Below are positions 1 through 8,806 of a DNA stretch of 64,000 nt, piece by piece. The notes under the pieces were generated by a model. That model was given only the letters and a program-made list of their open reading frames with translations. It did not search any database and was not told the DNA's origin. The stretch is from Naumannella cuiyingiana (GTDB lineage Bacteria > Actinomycetota > Actinomycetes > Propionibacteriales > Propionibacteriaceae), in contig NZ_JACBZS010000001.1 in NCBI RefSeq assembly GCF_013408305.1, positions 1,054,001-1,118,000 of the forward strand, given 5' to 3'. The stretch's first letter is position 1, and each line of letters starts with the position of its first letter. The position numbers and the translations under genes were made by a program.

Positions 1-55
1 CGATGGGCTACCGGCCGGGCCTGCTGGAAACCGTGTGGAGCAAGCGGCTTTCTGG

Positions 56-97
56 GGTGTGATTCGAGGTGTGATCGTGACGCATCCGTGGCATGAT
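56..97 (+). promoter_or_regulatory. Putative promoter/autoregulatory region of the Xre-RES module
   Basis: The octamer GGTGTGAT occurs twice (56-63 and 68-75), 12 bp apart, about one helical turn. A -10-like CATGAT (92-97) ends 6 nt before the antitoxin ATG at 104, which would give a leaderless transcript. Antitoxins of this class usually repress their own operon, so the direct repeat is a candidate operator. The first 55 bases of the window hold no gene I can assign. Confidence 0.35.
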
Positions 98-103
98 GGG
101 GGC

Positions 104-481
104 ATGGTCACCACTCTGGACCAGCGGGCCCACAAGGAATCCGTCACACTTCCGGTCGCAAGCCTCACCGAGGAGCTCCGGGACCGGCTCGGCGCCACCC
201 TCGTCGCATATATCGCGGGGGTGAAGGAAACGCGCGCGGTTCGGCAGTGGGCCCACGGCGAACGCGAGCCGAGCGCAGCGGTGGTACAGCGACTTCGCCT
301 CAGCCACCAGATCAGCACCATCCTCGGTGACCGCCACGGCTCCCGAGTCGTCCAGGCCTGGATGCAAGGACTCAACCCGGATCTCGGTGACATCGCGCCC
401 GCACGAATTCTCCGCGAGAGCGATATCGACGAGATCGGTGAGCGCGTCCTTGGCGCGGCCCGCCATTTCGCCGCTGCCTGA
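104..481 (+). CDS. Xre/MbcA/ParS-type antitoxin
   Basis: A 125-residue protein with an N-terminal helical region and a C-terminal segment (about residues 78-110, around WMQGLNPDLG and PARILRE) typical of the Xre/MbcA/ParS toxin-binding domain (DUF2384). In this family the antitoxin blocks the active site of a RES-domain toxin and represses the operon. The ATG at 104 is preferred to an upstream in-frame start at 35, because a -10-like CATGAT lies 6 nt upstream and the N-terminus before it looks non-conserved. The RES gene follows 7 nt after the stop, so the two are co-transcribed. The assignment rests on both the C-terminal motif and the partner. Confidence 0.75.
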   Translation: MVTTLDQRAHKESVTLPVASLTEELRDRLGATLVAYIAGVKETRAVRQWAHGEREPSAAVVQRLRLSHQISTILGDRHGSRVVQAWMQGLNPDLGDIAPARILRESDIDEIGERVLGAARHFAAA

Positions 482-488
482 GGCCTGG

Positions 489-1250
489 ATGCCCCTCACT
501 CTCGCCGAACCGGCCGAGCAGGGCATCTGGCGCGTCGGCTACGCCCCGGATCCGTGGGCATGGACGGACTGGAAGTGGGCGACCGGGCACCACTTCGACG
601 GGCGCTGGGACGATCTCGACGGCACCTTCCGGTCGATCTATGCCGGCGCGAGCCTCTATTCCTGCTTCGTCGAACTGCTCGCGCCATTACGTCCAGATCC
701 ACAGCTCGCCGAGGAAATCGCGGCCATCGTCGCCGATCCAGAGGATGTCGAGCAGTTTCCGACGACACCCGCGGGCGATGTCGATCCTTCTTGGCTCGAC
801 AACCGAGTCGCCGGAACCGCTACCCTCACCGGAGCCTTCTGCGATGTCACGACCTCGACCACCATCGCGACCCTGCGCCCCTCCTTCGCAACCAGAGCGA
901 CTGAACTGGGATTGAACGATTTCGACGTATCCGCGCTCAACGACGCCGCAGCCCGGCCCCTGACCCAAGCGATCGCCACTCGTCTGTGCCGCTCAACTGA
1001 TCTTGACGGAATCCGCTACACCTCGCGGCACGGCAGCGACCTCACCCTCTGGGCCATTTTCGAACGAAGCATCAATCGGCCGCCACGTTGCATTGATCAG
1101 CAGCAAGCGCTCGATCTGACGCCGACCCACCCCGAACTTCTCGCCGCGTTCGCCACACTCGGATTGCGCTGGCTCCTCCCAGATGCCGACCTGCCTGCGC
1201 CGACCATCGATGGGCCAGGCATTGAAGGTGTGGAACGAGGTCTTTTCTGA
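489..1250 (+). CDS. RES-domain toxin (putative NAD-consuming enzyme)
   Basis: A 253-residue protein with the hallmarks of the RES domain: Arg39 in GRWDD, Glu62 in the YAGASLYSCFVELLA stretch and Ser179 in DGIRYTSRHG, the Arg-Glu-Ser residues after which the family is named. RES toxins such as MbcT of M. tuberculosis degrade NAD+ by phosphorolysis or hydrolysis and are neutralised by the DUF2384 antitoxin encoded just upstream. The ATG at 489 starts 7 nt after the antitoxin stop. Earlier in-frame starts would run antisense to known conservation and overlap the antitoxin. The reading frame is intact, so the module may be active. Confidence 0.75.
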   Translation: MPLTLAEPAEQGIWRVGYAPDPWAWTDWKWATGHHFDGRWDDLDGTFRSIYAGASLYSCFVELLAPLRPDPQLAEEIAAIVADPEDVEQFPTTPAGDVDPSWLDNRVAGTATLTGAFCDVTTSTTIATLRPSFATRATELGLNDFDVSALNDAAARPLTQAIATRLCRSTDLDGIRYTSRHGSDLTLWAIFERSINRPPRCIDQQQALDLTPTHPELLAAFATLGLRWLLPDADLPAPTIDGPGIEGVERGLF

Positions 1251-1328
1251 CGCGCGAGCCAACCTGACCTGAACGGCGCGCCTAGGCGTAGTCGCGCTCG
1301 GCGCCCGAACCCAGCAGAATCGGCCCTC

Positions 1329-2276
1329 GTGAACACTTCCGAGGGGCCGCGCGAGGGCGAGCGGCTGGCGGTCTTCGACATCGGCGGCACCGACGTCAAG
1401 GCCGGCCTGCTGACCGACGCGGGCCTGTCGGGGGTACGCCGGGTGCCCACGCCGGGCGTACCGGGCACCGACCGCGCCACAGACCTGACCGCGCTGATCG
1501 CCGAGCTGGCCGCCGACGCCGACGCCATCAGCGTCGTGGTGCCCGGGATCGTCGACGAGGCGGCAGGCGTGGTCCGGTTCGCCGCCAACCTCGGCCTGCG
1601 CGAGGAGCCGCTGCGTGACCGGCTCGCGGCCGCCACCGGATTGCCCGTCGCGCTCGGCCACGACATCGCGGCGGTCGGCGTCGCGGAGCGCCGACTCGGC
1701 GCGGCGCGCGGCGTCGACAACGTGCTGGTCCTGCCGATCGGCACCGGCATCGCCGGGGTCGCGTTCGTGGACGGGCACCGCCTGCGCGCGGGCGGGTACG
1801 CCGGGGAGATCGGCCACGCCCCCGTCCCGGGCGGCGGCCCCTGCAGTTGCGGCGCCACCGGCTGCCTGGAGACGGTGGCCTCGGCCGCGGCGATCGCCCG
1901 CCGGTTCAGCGCGGAGTCCGGCATCGCGGCCGCCGGGGCACGCGAGGTGGCGGCCCTGCTCGACGATCCCCGCGCCGGTGCCGCCGCGCGCCGCGCCTGG
2001 GACGCGGCCATCGATGCCCTGACCCACGCCCTTCGGCACTGTGTTGCCGTGCTCGGTCCGGAACTGATCGTGATCGGCGGCGGCCTCGCCGCGGCCGGCC
2101 CGGCGCTGCTCGACCCGCTGACCGCGCGGCTGCACGGCGCCCTCTCCTTCCATCGCCGGCCAGCGGTCGTCGCGGCGCAACTCGGGCCGGATGCCGGGTT
2201 GTGGGGCGCGGCGATCCTCGGCACTGATTTGCTTGGCCTGACCGCACTGCCACGCAAGGATCGGGGGCCGACGTGA
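1329..2276 (+). CDS. ROK-family sugar kinase
   Basis: A 315-residue ROK protein that phosphorylates a sugar or amino sugar with ATP. The N-terminal phosphate loop is FDIGGTDVKAGLL. The catalytic Asp112 lies in GHDIAAVGVAE. A structural zinc site is formed by His163, Cys172, Cys174 and Cys179 in the GHAP-CSCGATGC motif. There is no N-terminal helix-turn-helix, so it is an enzyme and not a ROK repressor. The GTG start at 1329 is the first one compatible with the fold. Its stop overlaps the start of the next kinase by 4 nt (GTGA). With the PfkB kinase and class II aldolase downstream it forms a sugar-phosphate catabolic trio. The substrate cannot be read from sequence; glucose or N-acetyl-hexosamines are the family norm. 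Confidence 0.82.
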   Translation: MNTSEGPREGERLAVFDIGGTDVKAGLLTDAGLSGVRRVPTPGVPGTDRATDLTALIAELAADADAISVVVPGIVDEAAGVVRFAANLGLREEPLRDRLAAATGLPVALGHDIAAVGVAERRLGAARGVDNVLVLPIGTGIAGVAFVDGHRLRAGGYAGEIGHAPVPGGGPCSCGATGCLETVASAAAIARRFSAESGIAAAGAREVAALLDDPRAGAAARRAWDAAIDALTHALRHCVAVLGPELIVIGGGLAAAGPALLDPLTARLHGALSFHRRPAVVAAQLGPDAGLWGAAILGTDLLGLTALPRKDRGPT

Positions 2277-3205
2277 ACGGGGTGTTGACGCTGACGCCGA
2301 ATCCGGCCGTCGACGAGACCTATCAGGTCGCGCTGCGCCCGGGCGAGACGCACCGGGTGCGCGCCCCCGAGGTACGCGCGGGCGGCAAGGGCCTGAACGT
2401 CGCGCGGGTGGTGGCGCGCGCGGGGCGCCCGGTGGTCGCCATCGCGCCGGTCGACGAGTTGCACCTGGCCCAGTTCGGCGACCAGCTCCGCGCCAGCGGC
2501 GTCACCCCGGAGCTGGTCCAGGTCACCGGCCCCACCCGGCGCAGCATCGCGCTGGTGGACACGGCGGCCGACCAGGCGACGGTGCTCAACGAGTACGGCG
2601 TACCGATCAGCCGGGCCGAGTGGGCCAAGCTGGACGACTGCCTGAAGTGGTCCATGGCCAAGTACGCCCCGCGGGTGGTGGTGGTCTCGGGCAGCCTGCC
2701 GCCCGATCCCCCGCGCAACCTGTTTCCCGAGATCATCAAGTACGCCCGCGCCTCCCGCGCCCGCTGCATCGTCGACACCTCCGGGCCGGCGCTGCTGGAC
2801 GCCGTCGCCGCGGGCGCGGACCTGGTCAAGCCGAACGCCGAGGAGGTACGCGAGGCCACAGGCGAGTCGGACCTGGCGACGGCCGTCCGGGCGTTGCTGG
2901 ACCGCTCACCGGACGAGGGCGCGCGGGCGCTCGTCTCGGCCGGGCCGGACGGGCTGGCGCTGTTCACCAAGGGACGGCGGGGCGCGCTGGTGGCCCGGCC
3001 GCCGGAGCGGCTGCGCGGCAACCCGACCGGCGCCGGGGACGCCGCGGTGGCGGCCGCCGCGGTGGCGCTGTGCTCGGACTGGGACGACGAGCGGCTGGCC
3101 CGCACGGCGGTGCAGTGGTCGTCGGCCGCGGTGCTCGCGCCCGTGGCCGGCGAGCTCGGCCCGCTGACCGCCCCCGCCCGGATCCGCGTTGTCGAGGAGA
3201 ACTGA
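2273..3205 (+). CDS. PfkB-family phosphosugar kinase (1-phosphofructokinase / tagatose-6-phosphate kinase type)
   Basis: A 310-residue ribokinase-fold enzyme of the hexose-phosphate subgroup. It opens with LTLTPNPAVDETY, typical of 1-phosphofructokinase and LacC-like kinases. It has the AGGKGLNVARVV substrate/nucleotide element near residues 37-48 and the C-terminal NPTGAGDA signature that carries the catalytic Asp. It would make a ketose bisphosphate for the aldolase encoded 3 nt downstream. The GTG start overlaps the ROK kinase stop, so translation is coupled. FruK and tagatose-6-phosphate kinase cannot be told apart here. No PTS gene is nearby, which slightly disfavours a classic fructose operon. 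Confidence 0.8.
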   Translation: MNGVLTLTPNPAVDETYQVALRPGETHRVRAPEVRAGGKGLNVARVVARAGRPVVAIAPVDELHLAQFGDQLRASGVTPELVQVTGPTRRSIALVDTAADQATVLNEYGVPISRAEWAKLDDCLKWSMAKYAPRVVVVSGSLPPDPPRNLFPEIIKYARASRARCIVDTSGPALLDAVAAGADLVKPNAEEVREATGESDLATAVRALLDRSPDEGARALVSAGPDGLALFTKGRRGALVARPPERLRGNPTGAGDAAVAAAAVALCSDWDDERLARTAVQWSSAAVLAPVAGELGPLTAPARIRVVEEN

Positions 3206-3208
3206 CCG

Positions 3209-4060
3209 ATGCCCCTGCGACCGACCCTCGAGTTGATCAACGCCGCCCGCGCACAGGGCGCGGGGATCGGCGCGTTCAACGTCTTGCACCTGGAGTCAGC
3301 GGAGGCGCTGGTCGCGGGTGCGGAGTCTGCCGGCCTGCCGGTGATCCTGCAGATCTCGGAGAACTGCGTGAAGTACCACGGCGGACGGTTGGCGCCGATC
3401 GCACTGGCCACGCTGGAGGTCGCGCGGGAGGCGGGGGCGGATGTCGCCGTCCATCTTGATCATGCAGAGGACGAGGCGCTGGCCCGGGCCGGGGTGGCCG
3501 CCGGGTTCGGCTCGGTGATGTATGACGGGTCGCGGCTGCCGCACGCCGACAACCTCGCCGCGACGGCCCGGGTGGTGGACCTCGCCCATGATCACGGCGT
3601 CGCCGTCGAGGCGGAGCTGGGCGAGGTCGGCGGCAAGGATCTGCCGGGGCGCAGCGCGCACGAGCCGGGGGTGTTGACCGATCCGGACCAGGCGCGCGAG
3701 TTCGTGGCGGCGACCGGGGTGGACGCGCTCGCCGTCGCCGTCGGCAGCAGGCACGCGATGACCGAGCGCAGCGCGGTGCTCGATCTGGAGCTGATCGGCC
3801 GGCTGCGCGAGGCGGCCGGCGTACCGCTGGTGCTGCACGGCTCGTCCGGCGTACCCGACGAGACGCTGGTCGCGGCGATCCGGGCGGGAATGACCAAGAT
3901 CAACGTCTCGACGCACCTGAACAAGGTGTTCACCGGTGCGGTACGCGAGACGCTGGCGGGCAACCCCGAGCTGGTGGACTCCCGCAAGTACCTCGGCCCG
4001 GCCCGCGACGCAATGGCCGCGGAGACGGCGCGGCTGCTGGCCCTGTTCCGCGGCGCCTGA
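3209..4060 (+). CDS. Class II (zinc) ketose-bisphosphate aldolase
   Basis: A 283-residue class II aldolase that cleaves fructose- or tagatose-1,6-bisphosphate into two triose phosphates. The motif VHLDHAED gives the catalytic Asp84 and zinc ligand His85. EAELGEVGGKD supplies Glu134. LHGSSGVPD and KINVSTHLN match the phosphate-binding part of the family. It is the last gene of the kinase-kinase-aldolase set. GatY/KbaY-like tagatose aldolases and short FbaA enzymes share this architecture, so the exact ketose is open. The arrangement suggests use of a specific hexose or aminohexose rather than central glycolysis. Confidence 0.82.
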   Translation: MPLRPTLELINAARAQGAGIGAFNVLHLESAEALVAGAESAGLPVILQISENCVKYHGGRLAPIALATLEVAREAGADVAVHLDHAEDEALARAGVAAGFGSVMYDGSRLPHADNLAATARVVDLAHDHGVAVEAELGEVGGKDLPGRSAHEPGVLTDPDQAREFVAATGVDALAVAVGSRHAMTERSAVLDLELIGRLREAAGVPLVLHGSSGVPDETLVAAIRAGMTKINVSTHLNKVFTGAVRETLAGNPELVDSRKYLGPARDAMAAETARLLALFRGA

Positions 4061-4145
4061 GCGGCGTCTCGGCGCGCGACCCGGACCGCGCGGTGCGTCG
4101 GGCCCGGAGTAGCGTGGAGGCCGACCAACCGCCACGGAGGGGACG

Positions 4146-5606
4146 ATGACGACACCGACGGCAGTCACCAAGCTCAACACGGACCTGTTCATCGACGGGA
4201 CGTGGGTGCCCGCGCAATCGGGCAAGACGTTCGAGGTGATCAATCCCGCGACCGAGGAGGTGCTGGCGAGTGTCGCCGACGGTGGCGCCGAGGACGCCCG
4301 GGCCGCGCTGGACGCGGCGGCGGCCAAGCAGCAGGCGTGGGCGGCGACGGCGCCGCGCGAGCGCGGGGAGATCCTGCGCCGGGCGTACGAGCTGCTGATC
4401 GAGCGCGCCGACGACATCGCGGCGATCATGACCGCCGAGATGGGCAAGCCGCTGGCCGAGGCGAAGGGCGAGGTCGTCTACGGCGCGGAGTTCTTCCGGT
4501 GGTTCTCCGAGGAGGCGGTGCGCATCTCGGGCGACCAGACGCTCTCCCCCGACGGCAAGACGCGGTTCCTCGTGCAGCGCCAGCCGGTCGGGCCCTGCGT
4601 ACTCGTGACGCCGTGGAACTTCCCGCTGGCGATGGGTACGCGCAAGATCGGCCCGGCGGTGGCGGCCGGTTGCACGATGGTGTTCAAGCCGGCGGACCTG
4701 ACGCCGCTGACCTCGCTCGCGCTGGTCGAGGTCCTGGTCGAGGCGGGCCTGCCCGAGGGCGTACTCAATGTCGTGAACACCACCGACCCGGGCTCGGTGG
4801 TGACGGCGTGGATGGAGAGCGGCAAGGCGCGCAAGGTCAGCTTCACCGGCTCGACCGCGGTCGGCAAGCACCTGCTCGGCCAGGCCGCGCAGAACGTGAT
4901 GCGTGCGTCGATGGAGTTGGGCGGCAATGCGCCGTTCATCGTGTTCGACGACGCCGATCTTGATGTCGCCGTCGAGGGTGCGATGGCGGCGAAGATGCGC
5001 AACATGGGCGAGGCGTGCGTGGCCGCGAACCGGATCTATGCCCAGGCGGGCATCGCCGAGGAGTTCTCCAGGCGGGTCGCGGAGCGGATGCAGCAGTTGA
5101 AGGTGGGCGACGGGTCGGCCGAGGGTACGCAGGTGGGCCCCCTGGTCGAGCGCAAGGCGCTGGACAAGGTCGAGACGCTGGTCACCGACGCGATCGACAA
5201 GGGCGCGAAGGTGATCACCGGCGGCGATCGCCCCGAGGGCAAGGGTTTCTTCTACAACCCGACCGTGCTGTCCGGGGTGAGCAAGGACGCCGAGCTGATG
5301 GAGACCGAGATCTTCGGCCCCGTTGCGGCGGTGATCCCGTTCGAGACCGAGGACGAGGTGATCACGATGGCCAATGCCACCCCGTACGGGCTGGCGGGTT
5401 ATCTGTTCACCACCGACGTCGCACGCGCCTTCCGGGTCAGCGATGCGATGGAGGTCGGCATGGTCGGCCTGAACACGGGCATGGTGTCCAACCCGTCCGC
5501 GCCGTTCGGCGGGATCAAGCAGTCCGGCCTGGGCCGCGAGGGCGGCAAGGAGGGCATCGAGGAGTTCCTCGAGGTGAAGCTGCTCGCAATGCCGCAGCCC
5601 GGCTGA
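4146..5606 (+). CDS. gabD: NAD(P)-dependent succinate-semialdehyde-type aldehyde dehydrogenase
   Basis: A 486-residue aldehyde dehydrogenase of the GabD group. VTPWNFPLAMGTRKIGPA and KPADLTPL form the cofactor site, SFTGSTAVGK follows, Glu257 in MELGGNAPF is the general base, and the catalytic Cys291 lies in NMGEACVAANR. GabD oxidises succinate semialdehyde to succinate. Close relatives act on other semialdehydes, including aspartate semialdehyde made during ectoine or diaminobutyrate breakdown, which fits the aminotransferase operon 2 kb downstream, but that link is inference. A strong Shine-Dalgarno (GGAGGGG) precedes the ATG at 4146. Confidence 0.8.
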   Translation: MTTPTAVTKLNTDLFIDGTWVPAQSGKTFEVINPATEEVLASVADGGAEDARAALDAAAAKQQAWAATAPRERGEILRRAYELLIERADDIAAIMTAEMGKPLAEAKGEVVYGAEFFRWFSEEAVRISGDQTLSPDGKTRFLVQRQPVGPCVLVTPWNFPLAMGTRKIGPAVAAGCTMVFKPADLTPLTSLALVEVLVEAGLPEGVLNVVNTTDPGSVVTAWMESGKARKVSFTGSTAVGKHLLGQAAQNVMRASMELGGNAPFIVFDDADLDVAVEGAMAAKMRNMGEACVAANRIYAQAGIAEEFSRRVAERMQQLKVGDGSAEGTQVGPLVERKALDKVETLVTDAIDKGAKVITGGDRPEGKGFFYNPTVLSGVSKDAELMETEIFGPVAAVIPFETEDEVITMANATPYGLAGYLFTTDVARAFRVSDAMEVGMVGLNTGMVSNPSAPFGGIKQSGLGREGGKEGIEEFLEVKLLAMPQPG

Positions 5607-5664
5607 TCGGGAGACTCGGCCGCTCCTCGCGCGCCACCATCGGGGACGCTGACGAGAGGACACC

Positions 5665-6510
5665 ATGACCGAGACCACGGCCCCCTACGCCGCTCCCGAG
5701 CCGCCCGCCCCCGCGCGCCGGGTGCGGCTGCGCCACCTGCAGGAGCTGAAGGAGCGCGGCGAGAAGTGGGCGATGCTCACCTCCTACGACACCTACACCG
5801 CGGCGATCTTCGACGACGCCGGCATCCCGGCCCTGCTGGTCGGCGACTCGGCCGGGAACAACGTCTACGGCCACGACAGCACCCTCGCGATCACCGTCGA
5901 CGAGCTGATCCCGCTGGCCCGCGCCGTCAGCCGCTCCGCCTCCCGGGCGCTGGTGATCGCCGATCTGCCCTTCGGGTCCTACCAGGCCTCACCGGAGCAG
6001 GCCCTGCGCACCGCCACCCGATTCATGAAGGAGGCCGGCGTACATGCCGTGAAGCTGGAGGGCGGGGTCGAGATCGCCGACCACGTCGACCTGCTGTCCC
6101 GCTCCGGCATCCCCGTCATGGCACACATCGGCTTCACACCGCAGAAGGAGCACGCCCTGAGCGGCTATCGCGTACAGGGACGCGGCCAGGACCGCGCGGA
6201 CGAGCTCGTGCAGAGCGCCCGCACCCTGGAGCGCGCAGGCGCCTTCGCTGTGGTGCTGGAGATGGTCCCCGGCGAGGTCGGCGCCGCCGTCACGCAGGCC
6301 CTGACCATCCCCACCGTCGGGATCGGCGCCGGCAACGGCTGCGACGCCCAGGTGCTCGTCTGGCAGGACATGGCCGGTCTGCGCAGCGGGCGCCTGCCCC
6401 GGTTCGTCAAGCAGTACGCCGATCTGCACTCCACCCTGCACGCTGCCGCGCGGGCCTACGCCGCCGATGTCGCGGCCGGCACCTTCCCCGACCGCGAGCA
6501 CACCTTCTAG
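5665..6510 (+). CDS. panB: 3-methyl-2-oxobutanoate hydroxymethyltransferase
   Basis: A 281-residue PanB, which makes ketopantoate from 2-oxoisovalerate and 5,10-methylene-THF in pantothenate/CoA synthesis. Diagnostic stretches are [25 protein letters not shown] (metal and substrate site), [25 protein letters not shown] and [17 protein letters not shown]. It has a PanB-specific tail with the metal-binding residues at the expected spacing. It is preceded by 58 nt and an AGAGGACACC leader. It is not next to panC or panD. Its TAG stop lies in a CTAG tetramer that also holds the stop of the convergent dehydrogenase. Confidence 0.92.
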   Translation: MTETTAPYAAPEPPAPARRVRLRHLQELKERGEKWAMLTSYDTYTAAIFDDAGIPALLVGDSAGNNVYGHDSTLAITVDELIPLARAVSRSASRALVIADLPFGSYQASPEQALRTATRFMKEAGVHAVKLEGGVEIADHVDLLSRSGIPVMAHIGFTPQKEHALSGYRVQGRGQDRADELVQSARTLERAGAFAVVLEMVPGEVGAAVTQALTIPTVGIGAGNGCDAQVLVWQDMAGLRSGRLPRFVKQYADLHSTLHAAARAYAADVAAGTFPDREHTF

Positions 6511-7475
6511 CGCGGGTCGCGCCGCACGTAGCCCGCGGCCTTGTCGACCACCCCGGCCAGGGGCTCCCCGGCAAGCCAGCGGCGCAGGTTGGCCTCGAAC
6601 TGCTCCGCCAGGCCGGTACGCCAACCGCGCACGTCGCCGGACAGGTGCGGGCTCACGCGCACATTCGGCATCGCCCACAGCGGGCTCTCCGCGGGCAGCG
6701 GCTCGACGGCGAACACGTCCAGCGCGGCGCAGATCCGGCCCCTCGCCAGCTCGGTGATCAGCGCCGCCTCGTCGATCAGCTCGCCCCGACCGATGTTGAT
6801 CAACTGCGCGCCGGACGGCAGCGCCGCCAGCACGCCCGCGTCGACCATCCCCCGGGTACCGGCCGTCAACGGCGCCGCCAGCACCAGGTGATCGACGCCG
6901 TCGACCGCGGCGGCAAGATCATCGGAGGCCACCACCTCGCCGAAGTCGGGATCCTCAGCGCGCGCCACGCGACCGACGCCGCGCACCTCCATCCCCAGCG
7001 CGCGCAACAGCCGCGCGCAGGCCCGGCCGATGCCGCCGGTGCCGACGACCAGCGCGCGCCGCCCGCCGACCCGATCGGTCTCCCGGTGCTCCCAGCGTCG
7101 CTCGGACTGGAGCTCGGCGTTCAGGTACAACTGCTTGGTCTCGGCGAGCACCTGGGCGGCGACGAACTCGGCGATGGGCTGGTCGAAGAACCCGGCCGCA
7201 TTGGTCAACACCACCGACGAATCCCGCAGCTCGTCGAACAGGATCGCGTCCACCCCCGCCGCGGCGACGTGCACCCACGCCAGCCGGTCGGCCCGCGGCC
7301 ACGCCGCCCGCAGCGCCGGGGAGAAGAAGTCCCACAGGAAACAGACCTCCGCGCCCGCGATCGCGCCGGGCAGCTCCTCGGCCGTGGCGTACCTCAGCTC
7401 GACCAGTTCGGACAGGGCGGCCTCGTTCGGCGGCGGGCCCAGATCGGGGCGCGTCAGCACGACTGCGGTGGTCAC
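6507..7475 (-). CDS. D-2-hydroxyacid dehydrogenase family protein
   Basis: A 322-residue NAD-dependent oxidoreductase of the formate/glycerate/phosphoglycerate dehydrogenase superfamily. The Rossmann motif is [15 protein letters not shown]. Catalytic residues are Arg in NIGRGELID, Glu in DVFAVEPLP and His in VSPHLSGD. It would interconvert a 2-oxoacid and a D-2-hydroxyacid; the substrate is unknown. It is convergent with panB and both genes stop in the same CTAG palindrome. Its start at 7475 faces away from the aminotransferase operon, with about 60 nt between, where the first GntR-type operator sits. Confidence 0.8.
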   Translation of the reverse strand: MTTAVVLTRPDLGPPPNEAALSELVELRYATAEELPGAIAGAEVCFLWDFFSPALRAAWPRADRLAWVHVAAAGVDAILFDELRDSSVVLTNAAGFFDQPIAEFVAAQVLAETKQLYLNAELQSERRWEHRETDRVGGRRALVVGTGGIGRACARLLRALGMEVRGVGRVARAEDPDFGEVVASDDLAAAVDGVDHLVLAAPLTAGTRGMVDAGVLAALPSGAQLINIGRGELIDEAALITELARGRICAALDVFAVEPLPAESPLWAMPNVRVSPHLSGDVRGWRTGLAEQFEANLRRWLAGEPLAGVVDKAAGYVRRDPR

Positions 7476-7494
7476 CCGGGCACCGTAACAGCTT

Positions 7495-7528
7495 GATTGT
7501 TGACAATCTGCAATTGCCCCCGGACGAT
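7495..7528 (+). promoter_or_regulatory. FCD-GntR-type operator and leaderless promoter of the aminotransferase operon
   Basis: GATTGTTGACAATC (7495-7508) is a palindrome of the form ATTGT-NN-ACAAT. A perfect TTGACA -35 box (7500-7505) is embedded in it. A -10-like GACGAT (7523-7528) follows with a 17-bp spacer, then 6 nt, then the ATG at 7535. There is no Shine-Dalgarno, so the transcript is probably leaderless. A repressor bound here would cover the -35 box. The same palindrome occurs at 19630-19643 and 22268-22281. Confidence 0.75.
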
Positions 7529-7534
7529 GGCGGC

Positions 7535-8806
7535 ATGGCCGCCCTCAGTCCTCTCCTCAAGCAGGCAACCCCCGTCGTCGTGGACCACGCCCAGGGCAGT
7601 TGGATCCACGGCACGGACGGTCGCGACTACCTCGACTTCACCACCGGCATCGGCGTCACCAGCACTGGCCACTGCCACCCCGATGTCGTCGCGGCCGCCC
7701 GCGAACAGGTCGGCAAGATCATCCACGCCCAGTACACGACGGTGATGCACCAGCCGCTGCTCGAGCTGACCGAGAAGCTGGGCGAGGTGCTGCCGGCCGG
7801 GCTCGACTCGGTCTTCTACGCCAACTCCGGCTCCGAGGCCGTCGAGGCCTCGATCCGGCTGGCCCGGATGGCGACCGGCCGGCCCAACATCGTCGTCTTC
7901 CAGGGCGGCTTCCACGGGCGGACGGCCGCCGCCTCCAGCCTGACCACCGCCGGCACCAAGTTCTCCGCCGGCTGGTCGCCGCTGATGCCGGGCGTGCACA
8001 TGGCGCCCTTCCCCTACGCCTACCGCTACGGCTGGGACACCGACACCGCGGTGGAGTTCGCGCTGCGCGAGCTGGACTACCTGCTGGCCACCCGCACCGC
8101 GCCGGCCGACACCGCCGGGATGTTGATCGAGCCCGCGCTCGGCGACGGCGGCTACCTGCCGACCCCGCCCGCGTTCCTCGAGGGCCTGCGCGAGCGCGCC
8201 GACACCCACGGCATCGTGTTGATCATCGACGAGGTGCAGACCGGCGTCGGGCGGACCGGGAAGTTCTGGGGCCACCAGTACTCGACCGCGGCCCCGGACA
8301 TCCTGATCACCGCCAAGGGCATCGCCTCCGGCTTCCCGATCTCCGCGATCGCCGCGCCGGAATCCCTGATGAGCAAGGGCTGGCCGGGCTCCCAGGGCGG
8401 CACCTACGGCGGCAATGCCGTCTCGGCCGCCGCGGGCGTCGCGACGCTGCGGGTGATCGAACGAGACGGCCTGGTCGAGAACGCCCGGGTCCGCGGCGAG
8501 GAGCTGCTCGCGGGGGTACGCAAGCTCGCCGAGGACTACCCGATCAAGGCCGGCCGCGGCATCGGCGACGTGCGCGGCCTCGGGCTGATGCTCGGCGTCG
8601 AGTTCAGCAACGACGACGGCAGCCCGGACGCGGAGACCGCGCTCGCCGTGCAGCAGGCCACCACCGGCCACGGGTTGTTGTCGCTCACCTGCGGGCCCCA
8701 GGGCAACGTGGTCCGGCTGATCCCCGCGCTGGTGGTGAGTTCCGACGAGATCGCGACGGGCGTCGAGCGCTTCGGCGCGGCGCTCGCCGACGTGCTCGGC
8801 AAATGA
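7535..8806 (+). CDS. Class III PLP aminotransferase (GABA/diaminobutyrate type)
   Basis: A 423-residue fold-type I, class III aminotransferase. It has YANSGSEAVEASIRLAR for phosphate binding, IIDEVQTGVGRTG with the PLP-contacting Asp, and the Schiff-base Lys261 in LITAKGIASGFP. The family transfers the omega-amino group of GABA, ornithine or 2,4-diaminobutyrate to 2-oxoglutarate. The downstream ring hydrolase and deacetylase suggest diaminobutyrate to aspartate semialdehyde (DoeD role), which is inference. I chose the ATG at 7535 and not an in-frame start at 7493 because the operator/promoter occupies 7495-7528. Its stop overlaps the next start (ATGA), so the operon is translationally coupled. 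Confidence 0.8.
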   Translation: MAALSPLLKQATPVVVDHAQGSWIHGTDGRDYLDFTTGIGVTSTGHCHPDVVAAAREQVGKIIHAQYTTVMHQPLLELTEKLGEVLPAGLDSVFYANSGSEAVEASIRLARMATGRPNIVVFQGGFHGRTAAASSLTTAGTKFSAGWSPLMPGVHMAPFPYAYRYGWDTDTAVEFALRELDYLLATRTAPADTAGMLIEPALGDGGYLPTPPAFLEGLRERADTHGIVLIIDEVQTGVGRTGKFWGHQYSTAAPDILITAKGIASGFPISAIAAPESLMSKGWPGSQGGTYGGNAVSAAAGVATLRVIERDGLVENARVRGEELLAGVRKLAEDYPIKAGRGIGDVRGLGLMLGVEFSNDDGSPDAETALAVQQATTGHGLLSLTCGPQGNVVRLIPALVVSSDEIATGVERFGAALADVLGK

